A DNA stretch of 35,626 nt from Candidatus Poribacteria bacterium (GTDB taxonomy: Bacteria; Poribacteria; WGA-4E; WGA-3G): contig JAPPES010000125.1 in NCBI GenBank assembly GCA_028824125.1, positions 1 through 35,626 of the forward strand. The letters are read 5' to 3'. The translations under genes were made by a program, and so were the position numbers. The notes beneath the pieces were generated by a model. That model made no database searches and was not told where the DNA came from. It was given only the letters and a program-made list of their open reading frames with translations. Shown here piece by piece: positions 16,977 to 27,470 of this stretch. How positions within the stretch are numbered: position 1 is the first letter of the stretch; the number at the start of each line of letters is the position of its first letter.

Positions 16977-18803
16977 TCAATACCTCTGATTTGGTTTATG
17001 AATTAATTGTGTGAAATCCCATAAAATCACTGTGCCGTCATCACTACCACTGGCAAGCGTTCTTCCATCAGGACTGAATGCCAAAGTATCAACGTCAGCA
17101 ATGTGTCCGCTGAGGACCGCCCGTTGATTGCCGGTGTGTGGATCCCATATTCGGACTTTTCCATCCTGGCCAGCACTTGCAAGGGTTCCTCCATCTGGAG
17201 ACAATGCCAATGCATCAACATGACTCGGTACAGTCAATGTTGAAAGATGCTGACAGGAATGCATATCCCAAAACCGAATAGTTTCATCCGTACCTCCACT
17301 GATGAGAATTCTACCATCTGGTGAAAATACCACAGAAAAAACAACATCAGTATGTCCTTCAAGAACAGTTAGCCGATGTCCTGTGTTAGCATTCCATAAG
17401 CGAACTGTTCCATCAGCACTACAACTGGCAAGGGTTCTACCATCGGGTGAAAATGCAACGGTGCCAATCCAATTAGTATGCCCCGTTAAGAGTGCAAATT
17501 GGTTACCGGTATCAATATCCCATAATCGGATAGTTTCATCATCACTGCCGCTGGCGAGAGTTGTGCCATTGGGCGCAAACGCCAATGAACGAATCATATC
17601 TGAATGCCCTTGCAAGATTGCTCGTTGGGTTTTAGTGTCCATATCCCACAAAAAAATCCTTTCATCTCGACTGGCACTTGCAAGCGTTGTGCCATCTGGA
17701 GAAAATACAACCTCATCAATGGAACCGAGATGACTGTCAAAAGGTGTGGATTCAGTATAGGTATCCAAATCCCACAAGAAAGGTGTTTTATGATTCCCTC
17801 CGATTGCGAGAAGGCTGCTATCAGGTGAGAAAGCAACGGAATGTACCCATCCCACATGTCCAGTAATGATTCCTTTTTCGGTGCCGTCAGCAAGATTCCA
17901 GAACCGAATTGTGTTATCTGCTGCGGAACTGGCAATTGTCGTGCCATCGGGTGAAAACGCTATACCCCAAACTGAGGCTGTGTGCCCTGTGAGTCTTGTG
18001 TGTTCAGTACCTGAATCTGCATTCCATATCCGAACGGTATGATCGTTGCTCCCACTGGCGATCAGAGTGCCATCCGGTGAAAATTTAAAATGACCAAGAT
18101 TGCCCAGATTTGTAAAGGTCTCCCGCTTCTCGCCTGTTGTCACATCCCATAAGCAGATTGTTTTGTCTGTACTTCGGCTGGCCAGAATAATACCGTTGGG
18201 AGAAAATTCCAACATCCAGATGTCAGTTTGATCTGCTGAGAGGGTGGAAAGATGTCTACCATTTTGGGCGTCCCACAGCCGGATAGTTTTGTCATCACCA
18301 CCGCTTGCAAGAACCTTACCATCCGAGGAAAATGCTAACGCGTTGACTTTTTCTGTATGCCCAACAGCTGCAAAACGCAACCGACGTGTACGGCAATCCC
18401 AAAAACGAACGGTTTTATCCCGCCCAGCAGTGACAAGCGTAGTGCCATCTGGTGAAAGTGCTACATCGTAAATGTCTTCTATATTATCTATAAAGGTAAT
18501 TTGACGTTGTCCCCTGTCAGTATCCCATAGCGAAATTGTTTCATCCCAATTTAGCGTGACAAGCGTTGTACCAGCCCAAGAAAGTGGGAGTGGCATTGAA
18601 CCGTGAACGTCCCCAACTCTCATAAAAGCAATTTCTTCGCGGGTATGTGCATTGTATAACCAGATACCAATAGCACCAATAGCAGCAAGCTGTGTGCCAT
18701 CTGACGAGTACTGGAGCATTCCAATTGCGCCTTTTCCGAGACGTGCTTTTGCACCTGGGGGAAGCCCCCATTGTGTGTAGGGTGGTCGGTTTTCTCTGTT
18801 CAT
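16977..18803 (-). CDS. Cytoplasmic WD40 double-propeller protein (608 aa)
   Basis: Begins MNRENRPPYTQWGLPPGAK, then ARLGKGAIG and 14 WD40 repeats, fitting two seven-bladed propellers. The end is VILWDFTQLIHKPNQRY, a short tail beyond the last blade. It is a tandem duplicate of 15164-16972, with the same leader (AGAGGTATTGAT before the ATG). The start is 29 bases after the stop of the frameshifted exported gene at 18833-20819, so it is probably part of the same five-gene transcript even though the upstream proteins are exported and this one is not. Function beyond protein binding cannot be read from the sequence. Confidence 0.92.
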   Translation of the reverse strand: MNRENRPPYTQWGLPPGAKARLGKGAIGMLQYSSDGTQLAAIGAIGIWLYNAHTREEIAFMRVGDVHGSMPLPLSWAGTTLVTLNWDETISLWDTDRGQRQITFIDNIEDIYDVALSPDGTTLVTAGRDKTVRFWDCRTRRLRFAAVGHTEKVNALAFSSDGKVLASGGDDKTIRLWDAQNGRHLSTLSADQTDIWMLEFSPNGIILASRSTDKTICLWDVTTGEKRETFTNLGNLGHFKFSPDGTLIASGSNDHTVRIWNADSGTEHTRLTGHTASVWGIAFSPDGTTIASSAADNTIRFWNLADGTEKGIITGHVGWVHSVAFSPDSSLLAIGGNHKTPFLWDLDTYTESTPFDSHLGSIDEVVFSPDGTTLASASRDERIFLWDMDTKTQRAILQGHSDMIRSLAFAPNGTTLASGSDDETIRLWDIDTGNQFALLTGHTNWIGTVAFSPDGRTLASCSADGTVRLWNANTGHRLTVLEGHTDVVFSVVFSPDGRILISGGTDETIRFWDMHSCQHLSTLTVPSHVDALALSPDGGTLASAGQDGKVRIWDPHTGNQRAVLSGHIADVDTLAFSPDGRTLASGSDDGTVILWDFTQLIHKPNQRY

Positions 18804-18832
18804 ATCATCAATACCTCTGTTTGGTTGTAAGT

Positions 18833-20819
18833 TTACTCAGTTAAATCCCACAAAATTACCGTGCTGTCTCTACTGCAACTCGCAAGGGTTTTACCATCGG
18901 AAGAAAAAACTACAGAATTGACAGCGCTTATATGTCCTTTCAGAGTTTTCAGAAATTTTCCCGTTGCAACATCCCAAAAAGAGATTTCACCATAACCGGT
19001 ACTGGCAAGTGTCCTGCCATCTGGTGAATACGCTAAAGAATACGCCCCTGGTTCCACCTCGATTGTTTTTAGGAGTTTACCGGTTGTAACATCCCAAAAA
19101 CGGATACCATCAGCACCGTTATCCCCGGTACATGCAAGTATCATTCCGTCAGGTGAATACGCAACGGAATCTATACTATTATCTGACTCTGTGTCAATAG
19201 TTCTTAAAAGTTTGCCTGTGGATACATTCCAAAAGCGAATTGTTCCGTCCCAACCGCCCACTTGCAAGTGTTATGCCGTTCGGTGAAAATACCATGTCAT
19301 GAACACCTTCTTTATGTCCTGTTAGCGTATTTAAGAGTTCCCCAGTGCGCTGATTCCACAAACGGATTGTCCTGTCCCAACTTCCACTGGCAAGCGTTTG
19401 CCCATCTGGACTAAATACTACCGAGGTGACTCCTTCGGTGTGTCCTTTGAGAGTCGCCCTATTATCCCATTGGCTAACATCCCAAAGTAGAATTGTATTA
19501 TCGTAAGTTCCAATACCGATTGTTTGTCCATCTGGAGAATATGCAATTGCAGATACATGGCTATTAGTTTCTATCGTTCTCTGTAGTTTATGATTTTCTA
19601 TATCCCAAATACGAACAATGTAGTCAAAACTTACTAATGTTTTCTCGTCCGGAGAATATATCACATCACCAACCACCTCAGAATATCCGGTGATTGTGTT
19701 TTGAAGTTCCCCGCTATTCACATCCCAAAAATAGATGTCAAACCCGTTGGAAACAGCAAGCGTACTCCCATCGGGTGAATACCGAAAATCGTTAACACTT
19801 GTTCGTATTCCAGACATTTTGACAGTCCGTAATAACTCTCCTGCCTTGGCATCAAACAGTAGCATTGTTCCATCTTCACCTTCATCACAAGCAAAAGTGT
19901 TACCATCTGGAGAATGTTCCACAAAATTCAACTTTGTTTCCGATGTAATAGTTTTGATTTTTTCACCTGTCTGGCTATTCCATAAGATAAGTGTTCCATC
20001 GGAATTCACGACAGCAAGCGTTTTACCATCACTTGAAAAGTCAATAGAAGAGATCTCACTTGTATCTTCTCTGAAATTACGCAAAAATTCACCGGTATCA
20101 GCATCCCATAAACACACATTGTTATCTCCTCCGTGGCTTGCAAGAATTTTACCATCCGGGGAATATTGCAGAGCATCTATGGAATTTGCGTGTGCTGCGA
20201 AAGTCAACTGAAGTTCACCTGTGGCGATATTCCAAAAACGGATGACTTCACCGCTACCGCCTACAAGTCTGCTTCCATCAGGACTAAACTTTAAAACCTT
20301 ACATCCATGTTCTGTGAAGGTTGCTTTCGGCTCGCCGGTGACACCATTCCATAATCGGATGGTATTGTCGCTACTTGCTATTGCAAGTGTTCCTCCATCC
20401 GGGCTGAAGACGATGTCGTTGATTTTTATTTTCTGATCTATAAGGGTCGCAATCAGTTCACCAGAAGGGACATTCCATAGTTTTGTCTCTGCAGGAGACC
20501 ATTCGCCATCACCGCTTTGGCTGACGAGTGTTTTCCCATCTGGACTAAAAAATACACCTGTAACATAATCTGTATGTCCAGTTAGCAGGTGCAGCTCCTC
20601 ATAAGTTTGTGTGTCATATAGCCAAACACCGATTGTGCTTGCAACAGTAAGTCGGGTGCTGTCTGGTGAATATTCAAAATTAAAGACATACCCTTTCCCG
20701 AAACGCGCGATAGCACCCTCAGGCAGATAGTTTCTGATATAATCTTGAGCAAAACTAACAGAATGCAACTGTAAAGACATGAAGATAATTGGAAATAGTA
20801 ATAAACCAGCATTTTTCAT
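18833..20819 (-). CDS. Exported WD40 propeller protein, interrupted by a single-base frameshift (about 661 aa if repaired)
   Basis: The ATG at 20819 has AAGGAG 7 bases upstream and opens a signal peptide (MKNAGLLLFPIIFM..., likely cut after SVSFA). The mature part begins QDYIRNYLPEGAIARFGKG and carries about 15 WD40 repeats ending VILWDLTE. At 19257-19259 a run of three C (GGG on the coding strand) contains one base too many: reading AGT GGG CGG loses the frame, whereas skipping one G gives SGGWDGTIRFWN and continues cleanly to 18833. The downstream frame has no decay, so this is either recent, a sequence error, or a +1 slip at GGGC. The body is strikingly close to the propeller of sigma fusion 30177-32711, for example around GMILACTGDNGADGIRFWD. 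Confidence 0.82.
19257..19259 (-). other. Single-base frameshift site in the exported propeller gene
   Basis: On the minus strand the codons GCA AGT GGG CGG TTG lead off frame. Removal of one G from the GGG run restores GCA AGT GGC GGT TGG, which matches the SGG.DGTIRFW repeat of the paralog at 30177-32711. The rest of the gene is intact on both sides. Confidence 0.75.
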
Positions 20820-20847
20820 TGAAAGACTCCTTTTTGAACAAAACCGT

Positions 20848-22746
20848 CTATCTATTAAAAGCTTTTTCAAGGTCCCAAATAAGTATTGTACCATCGTAGC
20901 TACTGCTACCAAGTGTTTTCCCATCAGGGGAAAACATGACGTCAGTGATCCTTGAAATATGCCCAACAAAGGTGTGTATTTTCTTTCCCGTTTTTGCGTC
21001 CCATAGAAAAACTAAATCAAAGTAGCTGCCACTTGCAAAAGTGCTTCCATCAGGTGAAAACGCGAGAGATGTGACATCACCATTATGCGTGATTGGGGGT
21101 AAACGTAATTTGCCTGTTTTCACATCCCACACGTATATAATGTTTTCCTCTCCACCACTTATCAAACTTGTGCCATCTGGTGAAAATGCAATGTCATAAA
21201 CATTGTCTGTGTGTTTGTTGAACGTTTTTAAGTGTTTGCCAGTGTTGGAATCCCACAACATAATAGTGTTGTCGGAACTTCCGCTTGCAAGTATGTTTCC
21301 ATCTGGGGAAAACACGATGGAATTCACAGACTCTGCATGTGCCTCAAGCGTATTTAGCAGATCCCCGATAAGTGGTTGTTCACCAGTATGAATCTCCCAT
21401 AACCGGATGCTACCGTCATGGTAGCCTGTAGCAAGTGTGTCACCATTCGGAGAATAGGCGATAGATGTCGCATTGGATCTTCCATCACCGAAGCTTCCCA
21501 TAAACCTTCCTGTTTGCACATCCCATAAGCGAATTTTGCTCACAGATGTGAGATTACGTCCGCTTGCGATTGTATTCCCATCAGGAGAGAAAGCCGCAGC
21601 ATAGAAAAAAGTGCGATAACCCGTGATGGTTTTGAGAAGATCGCCTGTATGTAAATCCCACAATTGCAGTTTTACACCGTCCCCACTGGCGATGGTGTTG
21701 CCATCTGGGGTATACGCAATTGAATGTAACCGATACGTATGTCCAGTGATGGTTTTTGAGAGTGTCCAATCGTTACTGTTCCAGAACCGTACCGTGCCAG
21801 CGGAACTTCCACTGGCAAGCACTGTGCCATTTGGTGAATATGTTAATGTTGAAATGGGTCCTTGGTGATATAGTGTTTTAAGTAAGTTGCCAGTGTTGAT
21901 ATCCCAAAGCCGAATTGTACCGTCGCTACTTGCACTCGCGATTGTCCGCCCATCGGGTGCGAAAACAACAGAGTTGATAAAATGACTATGTCCAGTCAAG
22001 GTTTTTAAGTGTTCTCCTGTAGCAACATGATAAATATATACCTTAGCATGGTTTCCTGCACATGCAACTATTTTGCCGTCTGAGGAAAATGCAACAGTTT
22101 TCACCCAAGCATCTGGAACATGGATAATATCCTGTTGTTCACCGGTAGTTGCATCCCAAAATCGTAATGTCTGGTCTGCTGCTCCACTTGCAATTGTTTT
22201 TCCGTCCGGTGAAAATGCCGCACAATATACTATTTCTTCATGTCCAAAGAGTGTTTTTATAGGTTCACCTGTGTGTATATCCCATAACAGAATTGTACCG
22301 TCGCTACTTGCACTCGCGAATACCTTTCCATTAGGACTAAATGTAATTGAATTAACAGTGCGAGTATGTTGAACAAGTGTAGATATTTTCTGACCCGTGT
22401 GTACATCCCATAACTCAATTATGCCATCGCTTCTTCCGATAGCAAACATCTTTTCATTATAACTAAAAGCTACGGTTCTAACGTATGCAAGATGTGCTGG
22501 TAGCAGATCAATTTCTTCTCCTGTCCGCACATCATATATCCAGGTGCCAACAGTTGTTGCTACAGTGATTTTGTCTCCATCAGGAAAATACTTAACGTTA
22601 TATATTTTGCCTTTCCCAAAACGTGCTACAGCATCTGTCGGCAAACCCCAGCGCGTATATTCATCGGAAAAAGCGTTTTGCATGAAAATTAAATACGTTA
22701 CAAAAAATACAAGCAACATCAAGCGAACCAGATGCTTTTTACTCAT
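20848..22746 (-). CDS. Exported WD40 double-propeller protein (632 aa)
   Basis: The ATG at 22746 is chosen over a start at 22782 because AAAGGAG lies about 9 bases before it and it begins a classical signal peptide (MSKKHLVRLMLLVFFVTYLI, likely cut after NAFS). The mature protein begins DEYTRWGLPTDAVARFGKG and has 14 WD40 repeats, consistent with two seven-bladed propellers in the periplasm. There is no lipobox or second membrane segment. It lies 48 bases after the stop of 22795-24696 and 28 bases before the next start at 20819, making three exported propellers in a row. A role in envelope-side binding or scaffolding is inferred. Confidence 0.9.
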   Translation of the reverse strand: MSKKHLVRLMLLVFFVTYLIFMQNAFSDEYTRWGLPTDAVARFGKGKIYNVKYFPDGDKITVATTVGTWIYDVRTGEEIDLLPAHLAYVRTVAFSYNEKMFAIGRSDGIIELWDVHTGQKISTLVQHTRTVNSITFSPNGKVFASASSDGTILLWDIHTGEPIKTLFGHEEIVYCAAFSPDGKTIASGAADQTLRFWDATTGEQQDIIHVPDAWVKTVAFSSDGKIVACAGNHAKVYIYHVATGEHLKTLTGHSHFINSVVFAPDGRTIASASSDGTIRLWDINTGNLLKTLYHQGPISTLTYSPNGTVLASGSSAGTVRFWNSNDWTLSKTITGHTYRLHSIAYTPDGNTIASGDGVKLQLWDLHTGDLLKTITGYRTFFYAAAFSPDGNTIASGRNLTSVSKIRLWDVQTGRFMGSFGDGRSNATSIAYSPNGDTLATGYHDGSIRLWEIHTGEQPLIGDLLNTLEAHAESVNSIVFSPDGNILASGSSDNTIMLWDSNTGKHLKTFNKHTDNVYDIAFSPDGTSLISGGEENIIYVWDVKTGKLRLPPITHNGDVTSLAFSPDGSTFASGSYFDLVFLWDAKTGKKIHTFVGHISRITDVMFSPDGKTLGSSSYDGTILIWDLEKAFNR

Positions 22747-22794
22747 GAAGGTCAACTCCTTTGAAACGATCAAAATGAACAATGTCTAATAAAA

Positions 22795-24696
22795 CTACCA
22801 TGGATTAATTTCCCAAAAAATCATAGTGCAATCACTACCACTACTCATTAACGTCTTACCATCTGGGGAAAAGACAATTGTGCTTATATATTCAGTATGT
22901 CCTATAAGTGTTTTCTTTAGTTCTCCTGTATCTATATCCCAAAGGTTGATCTCTCCTTGATCCCAAAGATTCGTCTCCCCATGATGTGAACTGGCTAATG
23001 TCCGTCCATCTGGTGAAAACGCTACAGAAATAGTTGGTTTCTTCGGTGTGATAGATTTTATATGCTCACCGGTTTTTGCATCCCAGAAACGAATTATGTC
23101 ATCACTACTTGAACTTACAATCATATTTCCAGAAGGTGAATATGCTACCTTGTTAATCCTATCGGCAAAATTTTCAATAGTTTTCACGGTCTTACCGGTA
23201 CTAACATCCCACATTCTGATTGTTCCACTACCTGCGCTTATCAGCATATTTCCAGATGGAGAGAATGCCAAATCATAGATGTTTTGTTCATGACCTATGA
23301 ACGAATTTATTAAATTCCCAGTATGGGCACTCCACAAACGAACTACTTTGTCATAACCACAACTCGCGAGTATACTTCCGTCAGCATTGAATGCAACCGA
23401 TGTGATTCGAGCAGTGTGCGCCTCCATGATAATATGATATTGCTCACCAGAATCTGCATCAAGTATTGCTAAAGCGCCTTCAGAATTCCCACAGGCGTAG
23501 GTCACATTATCTGGTGAATAGGCTGTGCAGGTAATTCTATTTAGTTCAGTGTTAACAGTTTTTATAAGCGTATGTGTGTTTGTATCCCACAGTTGAAAAT
23601 CACCTGTAGATAATAAACATGCAAGAGTTCGCCCATGTGATGCATACATTGCAAACCCAACTGATCCTACGGTGTGTCCATTAAAAGTTTGCACAAGTTT
23701 ACCCGTAGCAATATCCCAAATACCTATAGTATTATCAGAACCGTAGCTTGCAAAAGTATTTCCTTTAGGATTGAATTTCACCGTATAGGTTCTACGCCCA
23801 TTTCCATTATGGGTGAATTTTATCTGCTTTTTGTTGATATCCCATACTCGAATCGTTCCATCATTACTTCCAGATATCAGTGTATGACTGTCCGAAAAAA
23901 ATGCAATTGAATATATACGTTCTCGATCTGTATTGACACCTTCGTAGTTTGGTACAAGAGACGTTAGGAATTCACCCGTTTTTGCATTCCATACATGTAT
24001 TTTCTCATCGTAACCATAACTTGCAAGTTTTTCTCCATCAGGAGAAATGATAACACCAGAAACTCTGTCTACATGTCCAGCAATAGTTCGTATTGGTTCG
24101 CCAGTCTTTACATCCCAACACCGAATAAATTCATCTCTGCTGCCACTTACCAATGTGTTTCCATCTGGACTAAAGGCAACTGAATAAACACTCCTTTTAT
24201 GACCTGTTAGCGTTGTCTTAATTTTACCTGTGTGAATATCCCACAACCGAATGGTGCTGTCGGAACTGCCACTTGCGAGAGTTTTACCATCAGGACTGAA
24301 TGCAACTGAATAAACGCTTCCTGTATGTCCGCTTAGGGTTGCTATGATTTCACTTGATTGGAGATCCCACAACATGATTGTGTGGTCGTAACTACCACTT
24401 GCCAGCTGGGTTCCATCTGCACTGAAACATACTGAAGAAACACGACTCGTATGTTCTGTTAGCAAAGCAAGTTCTTTTCCAGATTGTCTATCATATATCC
24501 ATATACCTATTGAACTCCCTACAGCAAGTTGCGTGTTGTCTGGAGAGAATGCAATATCATTGACCGATCCTTTTCCAATGCGGACTTTTGCACCTTCAGG
24601 TAAATAACCACTTATATACTCTTGTGCGAAAATAAATGGACAGCAAAACATAGAAATGGCGAGGTACAGAATAAATAAAGAAATCAGTGTTTTCAT
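22795..24696 (-). CDS. Exported WD40 double-propeller protein (633 aa)
   Basis: The ATG at 24696, with GGAGG 8 bases upstream, starts a signal peptide (MKTLISLFILYLAISMFCC, likely cut after FIFA). A start at 24750 would bury that signal behind a polar extension and is rejected. The mature part begins QEYISGYLPEGAKVRIGKG and has 14 WD40 repeats ending MIFWEINPW. The two Cys in the signal do not form a good lipobox, so a soluble periplasmic protein is preferred. It is the first gene of a five-gene minus-strand run reaching to 15164. Its propeller shares clamp and repeat pattern with the cytoplasmic paralogs, but no SPCG turns are present. Confidence 0.9.
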   Translation of the reverse strand: MKTLISLFILYLAISMFCCPFIFAQEYISGYLPEGAKVRIGKGSVNDIAFSPDNTQLAVGSSIGIWIYDRQSGKELALLTEHTSRVSSVCFSADGTQLASGSYDHTIMLWDLQSSEIIATLSGHTGSVYSVAFSPDGKTLASGSSDSTIRLWDIHTGKIKTTLTGHKRSVYSVAFSPDGNTLVSGSRDEFIRCWDVKTGEPIRTIAGHVDRVSGVIISPDGEKLASYGYDEKIHVWNAKTGEFLTSLVPNYEGVNTDRERIYSIAFFSDSHTLISGSNDGTIRVWDINKKQIKFTHNGNGRRTYTVKFNPKGNTFASYGSDNTIGIWDIATGKLVQTFNGHTVGSVGFAMYASHGRTLACLLSTGDFQLWDTNTHTLIKTVNTELNRITCTAYSPDNVTYACGNSEGALAILDADSGEQYHIIMEAHTARITSVAFNADGSILASCGYDKVVRLWSAHTGNLINSFIGHEQNIYDLAFSPSGNMLISAGSGTIRMWDVSTGKTVKTIENFADRINKVAYSPSGNMIVSSSSDDIIRFWDAKTGEHIKSITPKKPTISVAFSPDGRTLASSHHGETNLWDQGEINLWDIDTGELKKTLIGHTEYISTIVFSPDGKTLMSSGSDCTMIFWEINPW

Positions 24697-25465
24697 TAAA
24701 CAATCCTCCATTTTGTGCGTATTTTGTTTTGTACGCATGGATATTTTCACTCAAACAAGGTTATAGTACGGCTTAATATAAAATATCATCAACGCGGCAT
24801 AATCCAACTCAACCTATACATACATTTTGTTCCATTACTGATACAAATTCCTTTGGAATTTATAAGTTTTCCCAACTCGTATTGTAAGCCGTGATATTGA
24901 TCTGTATAAGTTTCGAATTTTAGCCTTGATTCTTCAAATTTTAGATGGGATAGCCAAGAATATATCTTGGCAAGATTGCGAGGTAAACCCTTATCAAATA
25001 CTAATTCAGTTTATAGGTACAACGAATTAAGTGACAACAAAGCAGGATAGACGCAAAGTAGACGTGGTAAATCTTAGCGGAACATAACAAGAGACTTTGA
25101 AATAACTTGTAGGTAATCTGTAACTATCAATAAATGTGAATGTATTTTCGGATTTTACTAAAAGTGACAACATTTGGTAGGCGTGCATTGGAAACTAACC
25201 TACCAAACAAAAAAGAATGGTTCATGATTTCTAAATGTATAGCACAATCTAATGTGTATAGAGACAGGGTGGGATCAAATCAACACCGAACGTACGCTTG
25301 ACATTCGGCGAGAAATCAATCGTGATGCAAGGATCTAATACGGCATCAGATCCATGAACTAATAAATGAACCACCCCCGGTTAATTTGAATATCTAAATT
25401 CTCCGACTATTAAGTATACTACATTTTTTGTCTGATGGCAAATTTTTCTGAATATTTTATAACAC
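24697..25465. other. Non-coding gap upstream of the exported-propeller run
   Basis: About 0.77 kb with no supported gene. Stop codons are frequent in all frames apart from one minus-strand stretch of about 75 codons, without a good start, that includes the motif at 25277-25312. The promoter of the five-gene run downstream should lie near 24697-24790, but I cannot pick a convincing -35/-10 pair. No T-tract terminator was seen. Confidence 0.5.
25277..25312 (-). other. Possible coding relic with PNVKRTFGVD motif
   Basis: Read on the minus strand this 36-base segment encodes SPNVKRTFGVD. The segment at 32885-32920 encodes RPNAKRAFGVD. The two share 24 of 36 bases, and most differences are in third codon positions. 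That pattern suggests descent from a coding sequence rather than a simple DNA repeat. Neither has a start codon or an open frame long enough to call a gene. Confidence 0.35.
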
Positions 25466-27358
25466 TCATCTATTCGTAACCGTTGTTATGTCCCATAAAA
25501 GAATTGTGCCATCTTTACTGCCACTCGCAAGCGTTTCGCCATCTGGTGAATACGCAAGACTATCCACAACGTCTGTGTGTCCCTTATAGGTATCGAGTAA
25601 TTTTCCTGTTTGCACGTTCCAAAAGTAAATTGCGCCATTGTACCCACATGCTATCAAACTACCATTCGGAGAAAATGCAACAGAAAATATGTTCTTTGTT
25701 TGTCCTTTAAGAGTTTCTAACAATTCGCCGGTTTGACTGTTCCACAAGCAGAGCGTTCCATCTTCACTTCCGCTGGCGAATATGCTACCATCGGGTGAAT
25801 ATGCCACCGCATAAACACTTCCTATGTGAGCAGTAAAGGTTTTCAGGTGATTTCCAGTGCGGACATCCCACAATCGGACTGTCTTGTCGCAGCTGCCTGT
25901 GGCGAGGTTGTCTCCATCGGGAGAAAATGCTACGGTGCATACACTGTCTGTATGCTCAGTGAGTGTAAACAACAGCTCGCCAATGAGATACACTTCACCT
26001 ATACGGACATCCCATAAGCGGATTGTGTTGTCATCACTGCCAGTGGCAAGCATGCGACCGTCTGGCGAAAACGCCACTGCAGATATACTTTCCTTATGCC
26101 CAACGAAGGAACCAAGGAATCTTCCGTTTTGAGTATCCCATAATCGCGCTTTTGTTGTCCCTTCAGCACTTGCAAGTATTTTACCGTCCGATGAATATAT
26201 TACTGAGCAGACGTTTTCCCGTGTACCTGTGATAGTTGTTTTGATTTCACCGGTCTCTGGGTTTCTAAAATGAATTTCTGTCCCATAGCCACTCGCGAGC
26301 GTGTTTCCATCAGAAGAATATGCAACAGAATAAGTGCGTTGAGATGGTGCCTGTGTTCCCTCTGTTTTTTGCGTAGCAGAATGATGAGGTGTATGATTCG
26401 TAATCGTTTTTGAGACTTTGCCGGTGTTTACTTTCCAAAACCGAATCGTGCCATCCTCACTTGCGCAAGCAATCGTTTCGCCATCGGGTGAAAACGCTAC
26501 AGAAGAGGGTGAAGAATCTACATCTTCCTCATGTTCAAAATTTTTCAGCAATCTTCCAGTGCCAATATCCCAAAGGCAGACATCACCGTTTTTTATTCCA
26601 GTAGCGAATGAGTGTCCATCAGGAGCAAATGAAATGGGGGAAAAATCACCCATCCAACTTTCTACTTCACACGTTTTCAGCTTTTTGCCTGTGTTCGCAT
26701 CCCAAAAATTAACTTCTCCACGAGTTTCTCGACTAATGAGCATGCTACTATCAGGACTGTATACGATATATTCTACCCAATCCGTATCTTCCTCAAACAA
26801 TTTTAGAAATTCGTAGGTGTGTGCATCCCAGACCCAAATTCCGCCTTTTCCACCAAACGCTTCACTGCTGGCAAGTACAGTTCCATCTGGTGAAAATTCC
26901 GCTGACAATACTATCTCCGTATGCCCCTCAAGTTTTGCTATCTGTTCTCCCGTGAGCAGATTCCAAAGTCTAATCGTTTTGTCGTCACTCGCGGTGGCAA
27001 ATCTTTCGCCATCCGGACTGAACGTGACGGAGTTGATAGCCTCGGTATGTCCGATGAAACTTATTTTGTGTTGTCCTGTATTGGCATCCCACAAACGGGC
27101 GGTTTTATCATCGCTCGCGGTTGCAAACGTTCTTCCATCGGGACTGAATACCAATGAATTGATAGGTCTTGTGTGTCCCGTAATCAGTTCAAGGGGTTTA
27201 CATGTTTGTACATCGTAAATCCAGATGCCTATTGTGCTGGCAACAGCGAGCCGTGTGCCATCCGGAAAATACTTTATTTCATTTATCCCCCCTTTTCCGA
27301 TGCGTTTTTTGGCATCTGGGGGAAGTCCCCACTGTGTGTAGTGTTGCGGTTTTTGCAT
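25466..27358 (-). CDS. Cytoplasmic WD40 double-propeller protein (630 aa)
   Basis: The second ATG at 27358 (MQKPQHYTQWGLPP) is preferred over 27364, because AGGAGG ends one base before the first ATG but 7 bases before the second. The clamp AKKRIGKGG is followed by 14 WD40 repeats ending ILLWDITTVTNR. There is no signal peptide or sigma head. The N-terminus matches the QWGLPPGAK type of 15164-16972 and 16977-18803. The gene stands alone, with 170 bases to the sigma-propeller upstream and about 770 bases downstream. A copy of its first dozen or so codons survives as a relic at 30095-30142, so this gene type was once also present between the two sigma fusions. Confidence 0.91.
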   Translation of the reverse strand: MQKPQHYTQWGLPPDAKKRIGKGGINEIKYFPDGTRLAVASTIGIWIYDVQTCKPLELITGHTRPINSLVFSPDGRTFATASDDKTARLWDANTGQHKISFIGHTEAINSVTFSPDGERFATASDDKTIRLWNLLTGEQIAKLEGHTEIVLSAEFSPDGTVLASSEAFGGKGGIWVWDAHTYEFLKLFEEDTDWVEYIVYSPDSSMLISRETRGEVNFWDANTGKKLKTCEVESWMGDFSPISFAPDGHSFATGIKNGDVCLWDIGTGRLLKNFEHEEDVDSSPSSVAFSPDGETIACASEDGTIRFWKVNTGKVSKTITNHTPHHSATQKTEGTQAPSQRTYSVAYSSDGNTLASGYGTEIHFRNPETGEIKTTITGTRENVCSVIYSSDGKILASAEGTTKARLWDTQNGRFLGSFVGHKESISAVAFSPDGRMLATGSDDNTIRLWDVRIGEVYLIGELLFTLTEHTDSVCTVAFSPDGDNLATGSCDKTVRLWDVRTGNHLKTFTAHIGSVYAVAYSPDGSIFASGSEDGTLCLWNSQTGELLETLKGQTKNIFSVAFSPNGSLIACGYNGAIYFWNVQTGKLLDTYKGHTDVVDSLAYSPDGETLASGSKDGTILLWDITTVTNR

Positions 27359-27441
27359 GTTCATTCCTCCTATAGTAGATTTTAGAATTACCTGAATACT
27401 TTTGGTCTATACGTTTAGCAAACCCAACGGACTGCGCGTGT

Positions 27442-27470
27442 TGTAGCACAACCTAACAGGTTGTGCTACA
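27442..27470. repeat. Perfect 13-bp inverted repeat (hairpin) downstream of a sigma-propeller gene
   Basis: TGTAGCACAACCT (27442-27454) pairs with AGGTTGTGCTACA (27458-27470) around a 3-base loop. It follows the stop at 27535 by about 65 bases in the direction of transcription and could end or stabilise that message, but no T-tract follows. Beyond it, 27478-27510 resembles 54-87 next to the hairpin at the window start. Confidence 0.55.

Noticed and set aside
24697..24750. An earlier start for 22795-24696 at 24750
   Set aside because: It would place about 18 polar residues ahead of a clear signal peptide. GGAGG supports 24696.
27442..27470. Classic intrinsic terminator for 27535-30084
   Set aside because: The stem is good, but no run of T follows it in the direction of transcription, so it was listed as a hairpin repeat only.
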